Part shown: piece after piece, positions 48,773 through 59,357 of the stretch | Position numbering within the stretch: position 1 is the first letter of the stretch | Layout: every line of letters begins with the position of its first letter | Assembly: GCF_003244875.1 (NCBI RefSeq) | Contig: NZ_LXXZ01000059.1 | Span: 40,707-104,706, forward strand | Origin: Stenotrophomonas sepilia | Lineage (GTDB): Bacteria > Pseudomonadota > Gammaproteobacteria > Xanthomonadales > Xanthomonadaceae | Reading direction: 5' to 3' | DNA: 64,000 nucleotides | The notes under the pieces: model-generated | Databases searched by the model: none | What the model saw: only the letters and a program-made list of their open reading frames with translations | Told to the model about the DNA's origin: nothing | Made by a program: the position numbers and the translations under genes

Positions 48773-49582
48773 TTGGCTGAAATCATCGTAGTCACCTCCG
48801 GCAAGGGCGGCGTCGGCAAGACCACTTCCAGCGCGAGCCTGGCCTGCGGCCTGGCGCGGCGCGGCAAGAAGGTGGCGGTGATCGACTTCGACGTCGGCCT
48901 GCGCAACCTCGACCTGATCATGGGCTGCGAACGCCGCGTGGTGTATGACTTCGTCAACGTCGTGCACGGCGAAGCCACCCTCAAGCAGGCCCTGATCAAG
49001 GACAAGCGCTTTGACAACCTGTACGTGCTGGCCGCCTCGCAGACCCGCGACAAGGACGCACTGACCCAGGAAGGCGTGGGCAAGGTCCTGAAGGACCTGG
49101 CCGCCGACGGCTTCGAGTACATCATCTGCGACTCCCCGGCCGGCATCGAGAAGGGCGCCTTCCTGGCGATGTATTTCGCCGACCGCGCGGTGGTGGTGGT
49201 GAACCCGGAAGTGTCGTCGGTGCGCGACTCCGACCGCATCATCGGCCTGCTCGACTCGAAGACCCACAAGGCCGAGTCCGGCCAGGACGTGCCGGCCTTC
49301 CTGCTGCTGACCCGCTACACCCCGGTGCGCGTGGAAAGCGGCGAGATGCTGAGCATCGCCGACGTCGAGGAAGTGCTCGGCCTGAAGGCGATCGGCGTGA
49401 TTCCGGAGTCGGGCGACGTGCTCAACGCCTCCAACAAGGGCGAGCCGGTCATCCTGGATGTCGAATCCGCTGCCGGCCAGGCCTATGAAGACGCCGTCGC
49501 GCGCATCCTCGGCGAAGAACGCCCGATGCGCTTCACCAACGTCGAGAAGAAGGGCTTCTTCAGCAAGCTGTTCGGAGGGTAA
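48773..49582 (+). CDS. minD: Septum site-determining protein MinD (ATPase)
   Basis: A 269-residue ParA-like ATPase that places the Min inhibitor on the membrane. The deviant Walker A is GKGGVGKTT, with [26 protein letters not shown] and a C-terminal amphipathic membrane-targeting helix ([12 protein letters not shown]). The start codon is TTG at 48773, with AGGAGA six bases upstream, and the family N-terminus [12 protein letters not shown] follows. Confidence 0.97.
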   Translation: MAEIIVVTSGKGGVGKTTSSASLACGLARRGKKVAVIDFDVGLRNLDLIMGCERRVVYDFVNVVHGEATLKQALIKDKRFDNLYVLAASQTRDKDALTQEGVGKVLKDLAADGFEYIICDSPAGIEKGAFLAMYFADRAVVVVNPEVSSVRDSDRIIGLLDSKTHKAESGQDVPAFLLLTRYTPVRVESGEMLSIADVEEVLGLKAIGVIPESGDVLNASNKGEPVILDVESAAGQAYEDAVARILGEERPMRFTNVEKKGFFSKLFGG

Positions 49583-49584
49583 GC

Positions 49585-49845
49585 ATGGGCCTGTTTGATT
49601 TCCTCAAAGCGAAGAAGACCACCGCCGAAACCGCCAAGAACCGCCTGCAGATCATCATCGCGCAGGAACGCAGCCACCGCGGTGGCCCGGACTACCTGCC
49701 GCTGCTGCAGCGCGAGCTGCTGGAAGTGATCAAGAAGTACGTGAACATCGACGTCGATGCGGTGAAGGTCGACCTGGTGAAGGATGGCCAGCACGACGTG
49801 CTGGACATTTCCGTGGCGCTGCCCGAAGGCCCGGACAAACCCTGA
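49585..49845 (+). CDS. minE: Cell division topological specificity factor MinE
   Basis: An 86-residue protein. It has an N-terminal membrane-binding and MinD-binding stretch ([29 protein letters not shown]). Its C-terminal topological-specificity domain is [19 protein letters not shown]. It stimulates MinD ATPase to drive pole-to-pole oscillation. Two bases after the minD stop. Confidence 0.97.
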   Translation: MGLFDFLKAKKTTAETAKNRLQIIIAQERSHRGGPDYLPLLQRELLEVIKKYVNIDVDAVKVDLVKDGQHDVLDISVALPEGPDKP

Positions 49846-49891
49846 TCCCCTGCCCCGCCCGTGCCTGCATGGGCGGGGCTGCCTGACCCGC

Positions 49892-50371
49892 ATGACCGAT
49901 ACGACAACCGCCGTGGACATCACCTGCGTGGGCGACATCGCCTTCGCCGACGCGCAGCGCCTGCTCGCCGCGCATGGCCTTCGGCTGCACCACGTGGCGC
50001 CCGGCGAACCGATTCCCGGCAGTTACTGGGGCGAGCCAGAGGCCGGCATCATCGCCAGCAACGTGTACGTGCGCGATGACACGCCCGTGCACTCGATGCT
50101 GCATGAGGCCTGCCACCTGATCGTACTGCCACCGGAGCGGCGTGCGCAGGTGCATACCGATGCCACCGACTCGGTGGCCGAGGAAGACGCGACCTGCTAC
50201 CTGCAGATCGTGCTGGCCGGGCAGCTGCCCGGTGTCGGCAGCCAGCGGCTGATGGCCGACATGGATGCCTGGGGATATACGTATCGGCTGGGATCTACGA
50301 AAGCGTGGTTTGAACAGGACGCCGAAGACGCGAAGGCGTGGTTGATCGAACGCGGATTGCCGCTAGCGTGA
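49892..50371 (+). CDS. Putative zinc-site protein with HEACH motif
   Basis: A 159-residue protein with MLHEACHLIVLPPE at its centre, an HExxH motif as in IrrE/ImmA-like or other small zinc peptidases, and a possible third ligand in the following acidic segment VAEEDATCYLQI. No signal peptide or partner regulator is adjacent. Proteolytic activity is an inference from this motif only. Start ATG 49892, 46 bases after minE. Confidence 0.75.
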   Translation: MTDTTTAVDITCVGDIAFADAQRLLAAHGLRLHHVAPGEPIPGSYWGEPEAGIIASNVYVRDDTPVHSMLHEACHLIVLPPERRAQVHTDATDSVAEEDATCYLQIVLAGQLPGVGSQRLMADMDAWGYTYRLGSTKAWFEQDAEDAKAWLIERGLPLA

Positions 50372-50378
50372 TGCATCG

Positions 50379-50455
50379 GTAGTGCCGGCCGCTGGCCGGC
50401 AACCAGGTGATGCTTCACGGGTTCATGAGGTTGCCGGCCAGCGGCCGGCACTACC
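50379..50455. repeat. SMAG REP pair
   Basis: Two inverted arms, 30 bases apart, between convergent genes. Confidence 0.9.
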
Positions 50456-50458
50456 CCA

Positions 50459-51703
50459 TCAGCCCTGCCCGGCCAGCGTCCGCAAGGTAATGCCGACGAT
50501 GTAGGCCAGGTACGTGCCGGTGGCATAACCCATCGTTCCCAGCAGCACGCCGACCGGCGCCAGGGCCGGATGGAACGCCGCGGCCACCACCGGCGCCGAG
50601 GCTGGGCCACCGATGTTCGACTGCGAACCGATGGCGAAATAGAAGAACGGCACCTTCAGCAGCTTGCCCAGGCACCACAGCAGCACGATGTGCACGCTGA
50701 TCCAGATGATGCCCAGCAGGAACAGCCACGGGCGATCCAGCAGCGCCAGCAGATCCATCTGCATGCCGATGCAGGCGATCAGGAAGTACAGCAGCAGCGA
50801 GCCCAGGCGCGATGCGCCCGCACCTTCCAGGTTGCGCGCACGGGTGAAACTGAGGCTGAGGCCGAGCGTGGTCGACAGCACCACCACCCACACGAACGGC
50901 GCGTCCAGGCTGAACTGCGCAGCCCAGCTGACATTCGCCTTGAACCACGCCGCCAGCGGTGCGCCAATGGCGTGAGCCAGGCCGACACCGCCGAAGGCCA
51001 CCGCCACGATCAGCATCAGGTCGGTGAGGCTGGGAATGCGCTCGTGTTCGGCCTGGAAGCGCGCGATGCGCTCCTTCAGCTCATCGATGGCCGAGGTATC
51101 GGCGCCACTGCGCGCGTCGATCTTCGCCGCGCGCCCGGCCAGGAAGATCAGCGCGGCCATCCATACGTAGCCGACCCCCACGTCGACCACCGCGAACTGT
51201 CCGAAGGTGGTCGCATTGACGTCGAACACTTCACGCATCGCCAGCATGTTGGCGCCGCCACCGATCCAGCTGCCGGCCAGCGCGGCCATGCCGGCCCAGG
51301 TGTCGCCGGCCACGGTTTCCGGATGCACGGCACGCATCAGCAGGAACGCCACCACCGCACCGAGCATGATGCTGGCCGAGGCCCCCAGGTACATCAGCAC
51401 CAGCTTCGGGCCGAGCCGCAGGATGCCCTTGATGTCGACCGCAAGGGTCAGCAGGATCAGCGCCGCCGGCAGCAGGATGTCGCGCGCGATCGGGTTGTAG
51501 AGCCGGGTGTTCTGCCCGTCGATCAGGCCCACAGTGTTGTAGATGCCGGGAATCAGGTAACACAGCAGCAGTGCCGGCACGAAGGTGTAGACGCGCTTCC
51601 ACAGGCCCTGCTCCCGCGAGGCGGTCCAGAACACGGCGCCAAGGGTGGCGGCGATCAAACCGAAGACGACGATGTCGTTCTGGATCAGGGCAGTCGAAGG
51701 CAT
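50459..51703 (-). CDS. DUF819 family membrane protein
   Basis: A 414-residue protein with about eleven transmembrane helices, matching DUF819: GLIAATLGAVFWTASREQG near the start, AALAGSWIGGGANMLAM, and a C-terminal IGSQSNIGGPASAPVVAAAF. The twin GG-containing loops in the two halves suggest an inverted-repeat transporter fold. The substrate is unknown. ATG 51703 gives a clean N-terminal helix; the upstream frame passes through REP sequence. Confidence 0.88.
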   Translation of the reverse strand: MPSTALIQNDIVVFGLIAATLGAVFWTASREQGLWKRVYTFVPALLLCYLIPGIYNTVGLIDGQNTRLYNPIARDILLPAALILLTLAVDIKGILRLGPKLVLMYLGASASIMLGAVVAFLLMRAVHPETVAGDTWAGMAALAGSWIGGGANMLAMREVFDVNATTFGQFAVVDVGVGYVWMAALIFLAGRAAKIDARSGADTSAIDELKERIARFQAEHERIPSLTDLMLIVAVAFGGVGLAHAIGAPLAAWFKANVSWAAQFSLDAPFVWVVVLSTTLGLSLSFTRARNLEGAGASRLGSLLLYFLIACIGMQMDLLALLDRPWLFLLGIIWISVHIVLLWCLGKLLKVPFFYFAIGSQSNIGGPASAPVVAAAFHPALAPVGVLLGTMGYATGTYLAYIVGITLRTLAGQG

Positions 51704-51714
51704 GCAGGCGCTCT

Positions 51715-51790
51715 GGTAGAGCCGGCCGCTGGCCGGCTGCTGTGGGCGGCAGATCAGGAAGGCGTGCCGACCAACGGTCGGCACCCACCG
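51715..51790. repeat. REP-like arms upstream of DUF819 gene
   Basis: GTAGAGCCGGCCGCTGGCCG and a nearby CCGACCAACGGTCGG arm, of differing stem sequence, lie in the spacer. Confidence 0.75.
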
Positions 51791-51813
51791 GTAACGCAGA
51801 TGGTGAAACAAAT

Positions 51814-51835
51814 GCGCCGCCCCTAAGGGCGGCGC
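51814..51835 (-). terminator. Hairpin after the S9 peptidase gene
   Basis: A 9-bp GC stem (GCGCCGCCC/GGGCGGCGC) with a 4-base loop, followed by ATTTGTTT on the minus strand. Confidence 0.7.
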
Positions 51836-51843
51836 TGCAATCA

Positions 51844-53922
<2,079 letters not shown>

Positions 53923-54024
53923 CGGGGTCTCCGCAGGACGGCAAAAAACCGATGGTAGGCCCGCATGGCCGGGGCTGCCAAGGCCATCGGTCATGGCTGC
54001 AGGCGGGCAATCGCCAGAAACAGC

Positions 54025-54047
54025 AAACCCCGCCGAAGCGGGGTTTT
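54025..54047 (-). terminator. OPT-transporter gene terminator
   Basis: AAACCCCGC-TTCG-GCGGGGTTT with T-rich ends on both strands, about 107 bases past the OPT gene stop. It separates that gene from the S9 peptidase. Confidence 0.75.
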
Positions 54048-54049
54048 GC

Positions 54050-54125
54050 GGTAGTGCCGGCCGCTGGCCGGCAACACCAAGGCCCTTGGAGGTTCCGTGG
54101 TTGCCGGCCAGCGGCCGGCACTACC
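54050..54125. repeat. SMAG REP pair
   Basis: Inverted arms 29 bases apart between the OPT gene and its terminator. Confidence 0.9.
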
Positions 54126-54153
54126 CGTTGCACCCAGGGTCAGAGCCCGCCCC

Positions 54154-56118
54154 TTACGCCTTGGCGTACTTGCCGGTGCGGTAGATCAACCAGCCGACCA
54201 GGAACAGCACGGCCAGGCCGATCCACTGTGCGCCCGGCAGGTGGAACGGCACCGCCAGCACGTCGGCACGGCTGCTGATCACGATCGGAATCGCGATGGC
54301 GATGCCCATCAGTGCCTCACCGGTGATCAGGCCGGCGGCAAACAGCACGCCCGGCTTGTGCACGCGGTCGCGGCCTTCTTCGTCATCGGCGCGCACCTTG
54401 TGGAAGCGCTCGACCAGATGGGCGATCAGGCCGCCGAGGAAGATCGGCACCATCAGTTCCAGCGGCAGGTAGATGCCGATGGCGGCGGCCAGCACCGGCA
54501 CGCGGAAGCGCGCGTTGCGTGACTTCAGCCAGCTGTCGAAGGCGATGATGGCAGCACCGACCACAGCACCGATGCCGATGAAGGTCCACGGCAGTTCACC
54601 ACCGAACAGGCCCTTGGCCACCGAGGCCATCAGGTTGGCCTGCGGCGCAGCCAGCGCGTTCGGGTGCAGCTCGGACTTCACGCCGATGCCGTAGGCAGTG
54701 GCCAGCAGGTTCAGTACCGGGGCCATGATCAGCGCGCACGAGAACGCACCGATGCCCAGCATCAGCTGCTGCTTCCACGGGGTGGCACCGACGATGTAAC
54801 CGGCCTTGAGGTCCTGCAGGTTGTCACCACCGACCGCAGCGGCGCAGCACACCACCGCACCGATCATGATCGCAGCCACCGCACCCAGCGGTGCACCGCC
54901 GGCACCGACCGGCTTGAGGCCGTCAGCGCCCAGCAGCACGACCAGCACGGCCGAGGCGAACAGGATGGTCGAGATGGTGATGCCCGAGACCGGGTTGTTG
55001 GACGAACCGATCAGGCCGGCCAGGTAGGCCGAGACCGAAACAAACAGGAAGCCGGCGACGATCATGATGAGGGTCATCGGGATCGACACGTGCCACTGGC
55101 CGACGATGGCCTGATACAGGGCCAGCAGCGGCAGCACGAACGCCACCAGGGCGACCAGCATCCACTTCATCGGCAGGTCGCGCTCAGTGTGCGCCAGCAC
55201 CGGGCCGCCACTCTTGCGGGCCGCGGCGAAGCCGCTCTTGACGCCGTTGAGCAGCGACTTGCGCAGCGAGATCAGGGTCCAGATGCCACCGATCAGCATC
55301 GCACCAACGCCCAGGTAGCGCATCTTCGCGCCCCAGATGGCGAACGCGGCCTCGGTGGAGGAAGCCGCGGCAACCGACGCGGCCAATGCCGGATCGGTGT
55401 TCATGAAGAACGCCTGGTAGATCGGAATGGCGATGTGCCAGGTCAGGATCGAGCCGGACACCACCACGATGCCGACGTTGAGGCCGACGATGTAGCCCAC
55501 GCCCAGCAGTGCAGGCGACAGGTTGGTGCCGATGAAGGCGGTGACCTTGGAGCTGCCGACATAGGCCGAGGTGGCCCAGGCGTCCGGGATCAGGCGCATG
55601 CCGCTTTCCGCGGCCAGCTTGACGAAGGCGCCGATCACCGCCGACAGGCCCAGGATCTTCAGGCCCGGACCCGGGTTCTCACCGGCCTTGAGCACTTCCG
55701 CCGCCGCCTTGCCTTCCGGGAACGGCAGCGGGTCTTCAACGATCATCGAACGGCGCAGCGGCACCGAGAACAGCACGCCCAGCAGGCCGCCCAGGCCGGC
55801 GATGCCCAGCACCCACCAGTACTTGAAGTCCGGCCAGTAGCCCATGATCACCAGCGCCGGGATGGTGAAGATCACACCGGCGGCGATCGATGAACCGGCC
55901 GAGGCACCGGTCTGCACGATGTTGTTTTCAAGGATGGAGCCACCGCCCAGCAGGCGCAGCACGCCCATGGAAATCACCGCGGCGGGAATGGCGGTGGCGA
56001 TGGTCAGGCCTGCGAACAGGCCGAGGTAGGCGTTGGCGGCCGACAGCACCACCGCCAGCACGATGGCCAGGGCCACTGCGCGGAAGGTGAGCTGCTTGGG
56101 CGCAGCGTCGTGGTTCAT
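54154..56118 (-). CDS. OPT family oligopeptide transporter
   Basis: A 654-residue membrane protein with about 15-16 helices, of the oligopeptide transporter superfamily. It begins with LTFRAVALAIVLAVVLSAANAYLGLFAGLTIATAIPAA and later has NIVQTGASAGSSIAAGVIFTIPAL, GGDNLQDLKAGYIVGATPWKQQ and GIYLPLELMVPIF. OPT proteins are proton-coupled importers of peptides or metal chelates. Beside S9 peptidase genes, peptide uptake is the likely role. Start ATG 56118 with neighbouring NHDAAPKQLTFR. Confidence 0.92.
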   Translation of the reverse strand: MNHDAAPKQLTFRAVALAIVLAVVLSAANAYLGLFAGLTIATAIPAAVISMGVLRLLGGGSILENNIVQTGASAGSSIAAGVIFTIPALVIMGYWPDFKYWWVLGIAGLGGLLGVLFSVPLRRSMIVEDPLPFPEGKAAAEVLKAGENPGPGLKILGLSAVIGAFVKLAAESGMRLIPDAWATSAYVGSSKVTAFIGTNLSPALLGVGYIVGLNVGIVVVSGSILTWHIAIPIYQAFFMNTDPALAASVAAASSTEAAFAIWGAKMRYLGVGAMLIGGIWTLISLRKSLLNGVKSGFAAARKSGGPVLAHTERDLPMKWMLVALVAFVLPLLALYQAIVGQWHVSIPMTLIMIVAGFLFVSVSAYLAGLIGSSNNPVSGITISTILFASAVLVVLLGADGLKPVGAGGAPLGAVAAIMIGAVVCCAAAVGGDNLQDLKAGYIVGATPWKQQLMLGIGAFSCALIMAPVLNLLATAYGIGVKSELHPNALAAPQANLMASVAKGLFGGELPWTFIGIGAVVGAAIIAFDSWLKSRNARFRVPVLAAAIGIYLPLELMVPIFLGGLIAHLVERFHKVRADDEEGRDRVHKPGVLFAAGLITGEALMGIAIAIPIVISSRADVLAVPFHLPGAQWIGLAVLFLVGWLIYRTGKYAKA

Positions 56119-56276
56119 GGAAGCCCCTGCTGGCAAAAAATCCCTGCCACGCTAGCGTTCAGGGCAGATCAAGTCCAGCGTGCCAAAGGATGGGGGCGTG
56201 CGCTGCAGCGCAACGGGCCAACACGTGGCCCGGCAATCGACCGACCCGGCAAAGTCCGGATGGGCGCTCCGCAAAT

Positions 56277-56289
56277 GATATGTTATATC
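56277..56289. promoter_or_regulatory. AT-rich dyad in divergent spacer
   Basis: GATAT-GTT-ATATC is a short dyad inside an AT-rich patch (56270-56310) of an otherwise GC-rich spacer. It overlaps the likely promoter of the acyltransferase-like gene at 56319. Confidence 0.35.
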
Positions 56290-56318
56290 TTAATGCTACC
56301 TTGTTCTTACTGCATCGC

Positions 56319-57467
56319 ATGCCCCCTTCCCCCTCCCCTCGCCTGGCCTCCATCGACCAGCTGCGCGGCACCGTGATGCTGCTGATGCTGCTGGACCACG
56401 TGCGCGAGACCTTCTTCCTGCAGCACCAGGTGAGCGACCCGATGGACGCAGCCACGGTCTCCCCTGCGCTGTTCGCCTGCCGTCTGCTGGCCCACCTGTG
56501 CGCACCCGTGTTCGTCCTGTTGACCGGCCTGTCGGCCTGGCTGTACGGCCAGCGCCAGCCGGATCCGCGCCGGGCCACAGCCGCCTTCCTGCTCAAGCGC
56601 GGGCTGTTCCTGGTGGTGCTGGAACTGACCCTGGTGAACTTCGCCTGGACCTTCCAGCTGCCGCCGCACACGCTGTACCTGCAGGTGATCTGGGCCATCG
56701 GGCTGAGCATGATCGCGCTGGCCGGCCTGCTGTGGCTGCCACGCCCGGCCCTGCTGATGCTGGCAATCGCGGTGGTGGCCTGGCACAACCTGTTCGACGG
56801 CCTTCGAGTGCAAGGCAATGGCCTGCTGGCGGTGCTGTGGAAAGTACTGCACCAGCGCGACTGGATCGAGGCTGGCACGCTGCGCCTGCGCACCTCCTAT
56901 CCGGTACTGCCGTGGATCGGGGTGATTGCGCTGGGTTATCTGATGGGGCCCTGGTTTGGCCGCGCGCGCGCGCCGGAGCAGCGCCAGCGCTGGCTGCTGT
57001 GGGCAGGCGTCAGCGCGCTGGCCCTGTTCGCATTGCTGCGGTTGGCCAACCAGTACGGGGATGCACCGTGGCAGTACCAGGCCACCACGCTGCGTACCTG
57101 GCTGAGCATCTTCAACGTCACCAAGTACCCGCCGTCCTTGCAGTTCCTGCTGCTGACCCTGGGCGTGGGAGTGTTGCTGCTGCGGCTGTACGAATGGCCG
57201 CCGCTGGCGCGGGCACTACAGCCGCTGGCCGATATCGGCGCTGCGCCGATGTTCTTCTACCTGCTGCACCTGTACGTACTGAAGGGGCTGTACCTGGCCG
57301 CGTTGGCGGCCTGGGGGCCGACCCATGGCGAGCTGTATGCCCTGGATTCGGTCAGCGGCCTGCTGCTGGTGGCCTGTGCGCTGGCGGTGGTGCTGTACCC
57401 GCCGACGCGGGCCTTCGCGCGGTTCAAAGCGCGAAGGCGCGATCTGCCTTGGTTGCGATACCTGTGA
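56319..57467 (+). CDS. DUF1624/heparan-alpha-glucosaminide acetyltransferase-like membrane protein
   Basis: A 382-residue protein with about ten transmembrane helices. The N-terminal RLASIDQLRGTVMLLMLLDHVRETFF carries the R-G-x-x-x...D-H pattern of the membrane acyltransferase family related to HGSNAT and YeiB. Acetyl or acyl transfer to an envelope component is possible but unproven. ATG 56319 fits the family. An in-frame ATG 13 codons upstream lies in an AT-rich promoter-like patch. Divergent from the OPT gene. Confidence 0.85.
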   Translation: MPPSPSPRLASIDQLRGTVMLLMLLDHVRETFFLQHQVSDPMDAATVSPALFACRLLAHLCAPVFVLLTGLSAWLYGQRQPDPRRATAAFLLKRGLFLVVLELTLVNFAWTFQLPPHTLYLQVIWAIGLSMIALAGLLWLPRPALLMLAIAVVAWHNLFDGLRVQGNGLLAVLWKVLHQRDWIEAGTLRLRTSYPVLPWIGVIALGYLMGPWFGRARAPEQRQRWLLWAGVSALALFALLRLANQYGDAPWQYQATTLRTWLSIFNVTKYPPSLQFLLLTLGVGVLLLRLYEWPPLARALQPLADIGAAPMFFYLLHLYVLKGLYLAALAAWGPTHGELYALDSVSGLLLVACALAVVLYPPTRAFARFKARRRDLPWLRYL

Positions 57468-57487
57468 TCGCCCAGGCCAGTCCGGCA

Positions 57488-57510
57488 ATCCACGCATGGC
57501 GTGGATCTAC
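57488..57510. repeat. REP-like arm before the POT gene
   Basis: ATCCACGC-ATG-GCGTGGAT followed by CTAC, a GTAG-type arm equal in stem to the one at 17267. Confidence 0.75.
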
Positions 57511-57534
57511 TGAAAGCGGATCAGGTCACAGGCC

Positions 57535-57540
57535 TATAAT
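57535..57540 (+). promoter_or_regulatory. Consensus -10 element, possibly leaderless start
   Basis: A perfect TATAAT ends six bases before the POT transporter ATG. Transcription would begin at or beside the start codon, giving a leaderless or nearly leaderless message. No clear -35 is seen, and no ribosome-binding site precedes the ATG. Confidence 0.55.
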
Positions 57541-57546
57541 TCCGCG

Positions 57547-59301
57547 ATGAATTCCACCGCTATCGCTTCCGACGACTTCCTGGGCCACCCCAAGGGCGTC
57601 TACGTCTGCTTCTTCACCGAAATGTGGGAGCGCTTCTCCTTCTACGGCATGAAGGCGCTGCTGCTGCTGTACCTGACCAAGTACCACCTGTTCGGCGACA
57701 AGGCCGGCCTGGACCTGCTCGGTGCCTATGGCGGCCTGGTGTACTGCATCCCGGTGTTCGGTGGCATGCTGGCCGACCGCTGGCTGGGCATGCGCCGGGC
57801 AGTGCTGTTCGGCGGCATCCTGCTGGTGCTCGGCCACCTCGGCATGGCCTTCGAGGGCCACGCCGCGTACCGGGTGAACGGCGAAGTGGTGCGCGACACC
57901 TCCGCACTGGCGGTGACCTACCTGTCCGTGGCGCTGATCATCATGGGCGTCGGCTTCCTGAAGCCGAACATCTCCACCATCGTCGGCAAGCTGTACGCCA
58001 AGGACGACCCCCGTCGCGACTCGGGCTTCTCGCTGTTCTACGCCGGCATCAACCTCGGCGCGCTGTTCTCTTCGCTGGTGTGTGGCTTCCTCGGTGAGGC
58101 CTATGGCTGGAAGTATGGGTTCGGTGCTGCCGGCATCGGCATGCTGGCCGGCCTGGCGATGTTCCTGTGGGGCCAGAAGTACCTGCAGGGCCATGCCGAA
58201 CCGCCGCAACCGGCCGCGCTGAAGCAGAAGGTGCTGGGACTGCCGCGCGAATGGCTCATCTATCTGTGCGCGGTGCTGGGTGTGCTGCCGGTGGCGTGGC
58301 TGATGTGGGCTGCCGGCAACGGCGCGTTCGCGCTGGGCGGTGAAATCAGCCTGGCGCTGATGCTGATGCTGGTGGTGCTGGGCGGCGTGCTGGTCTGGTT
58401 CGCCTGGTTCACCGGCAGCAAGTGCACGCCGGTGCAGCGCCAGCAGATGATCGCGCTGATGGTACTGATCTTCCTGGCGCTGGTGTTCTTCACCATGTAC
58501 GAGCAGTCCTACGGCTCGTGGGTGACCTTCACCGACCGCCTGTTGACCAAGGACATCGTGCCCTCGCTGGTGATCACGGGCGGCACGCCGCTGCCGTGGT
58601 CGATCCTCTCGCTGCTGCTGGCACCGCTGGGCTTCGTGATCAGCGCGCGGCTGTCCGAGCGCCGCCCGGGCTCGTCTGCACCGCGCACGTTCTTCGCCGC
58701 CATCGTCGTGCTGATGCTGGTGCTGCTGGTGCGCGACTGCCTGGTGATCCCGCAGACCGCCGGCTCGCTCACCTACCTCGGCGGCCTGTTCCTGGTGCTG
58801 CTGGCGCCCGTGTTCGCCGCGCTGTGGACGTGGATGGACCGCCGCGGCTGGGAGCCGGGCAAGCCGGTGAAGTCGGCCTGGGGCCTGGTGATCGGCGCAC
58901 TGTCGTTCTTGCCGCTGGCACTGGCGGCGCAGCAGGTGGGCGCCACCGGCGAGATGGCCAGCGTGTGGTGGCTGGTGCTGGCCTACTTCCTGCTCGCCAG
59001 CGGCGAGATGTGCCTGTCGCCGGTCGGCCTGTCGGCAGTGACCCAGCTGGCCGTGCCGCGGGTGATGAGCCTGATGATGGGCACCTGGTTCCTGGCCACC
59101 GCATTCTCGGAGACGCTGGCCGCGCTGTTCGGCAAGCTGGCCGCGATCGAGGTGCCGGAAGGCGAATCGCTGGACATGGTGGCCGCAGCCGGCGCCTACG
59201 CGCACCTGTTCTGGCTGCTGATGTGGATCGGCCTGGGTTGCGCACTGGCGGCCTTCATCGCCGCACCGCTGCTGAAGAAGATGATGCACGGGGTGAAGTA
59301 A
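57547..59301 (+). CDS. POT family proton-dependent peptide transporter
   Basis: A 584-residue MFS-fold transporter of the PTR/POT family for di- and tripeptides. Key motifs are FTEMWERFSFYGMKALLLLYLT (the ExxER signature), FGGMLADRWLGMRRAV, GVGFLKPNISTIVGKLY and FSLFYAGINLGALFSSLVCGFLGE. It imports small peptides with protons. Placed between S9 peptidase and OPT genes, it suggests a peptide-utilisation neighbourhood. The ATG at 57547 lies immediately behind a TATAAT. Confidence 0.95.
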   Translation: MNSTAIASDDFLGHPKGVYVCFFTEMWERFSFYGMKALLLLYLTKYHLFGDKAGLDLLGAYGGLVYCIPVFGGMLADRWLGMRRAVLFGGILLVLGHLGMAFEGHAAYRVNGEVVRDTSALAVTYLSVALIIMGVGFLKPNISTIVGKLYAKDDPRRDSGFSLFYAGINLGALFSSLVCGFLGEAYGWKYGFGAAGIGMLAGLAMFLWGQKYLQGHAEPPQPAALKQKVLGLPREWLIYLCAVLGVLPVAWLMWAAGNGAFALGGEISLALMLMLVVLGGVLVWFAWFTGSKCTPVQRQQMIALMVLIFLALVFFTMYEQSYGSWVTFTDRLLTKDIVPSLVITGGTPLPWSILSLLLAPLGFVISARLSERRPGSSAPRTFFAAIVVLMLVLLVRDCLVIPQTAGSLTYLGGLFLVLLAPVFAALWTWMDRRGWEPGKPVKSAWGLVIGALSFLPLALAAQQVGATGEMASVWWLVLAYFLLASGEMCLSPVGLSAVTQLAVPRVMSLMMGTWFLATAFSETLAALFGKLAAIEVPEGESLDMVAAAGAYAHLFWLLMWIGLGCALAAFIAAPLLKKMMHGVK

Positions 59302-59322
59302 ACCCCGCGCTTGCGGAAAACC

Positions 59323-59351
59323 AGGGCGGCGGAACGTTCATCCGCCGCCCT
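59323..59351. terminator. Hairpin between convergent POT and S9 genes
   Basis: AGGGCGGCGGA and TCCGCCGCCCT pair perfectly around a 7-base loop. It lies 22 bases past the POT stop and seven bases before the S9 stop, serving both. Confidence 0.75.
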
Positions 59352-59357
59352 GTCAGC

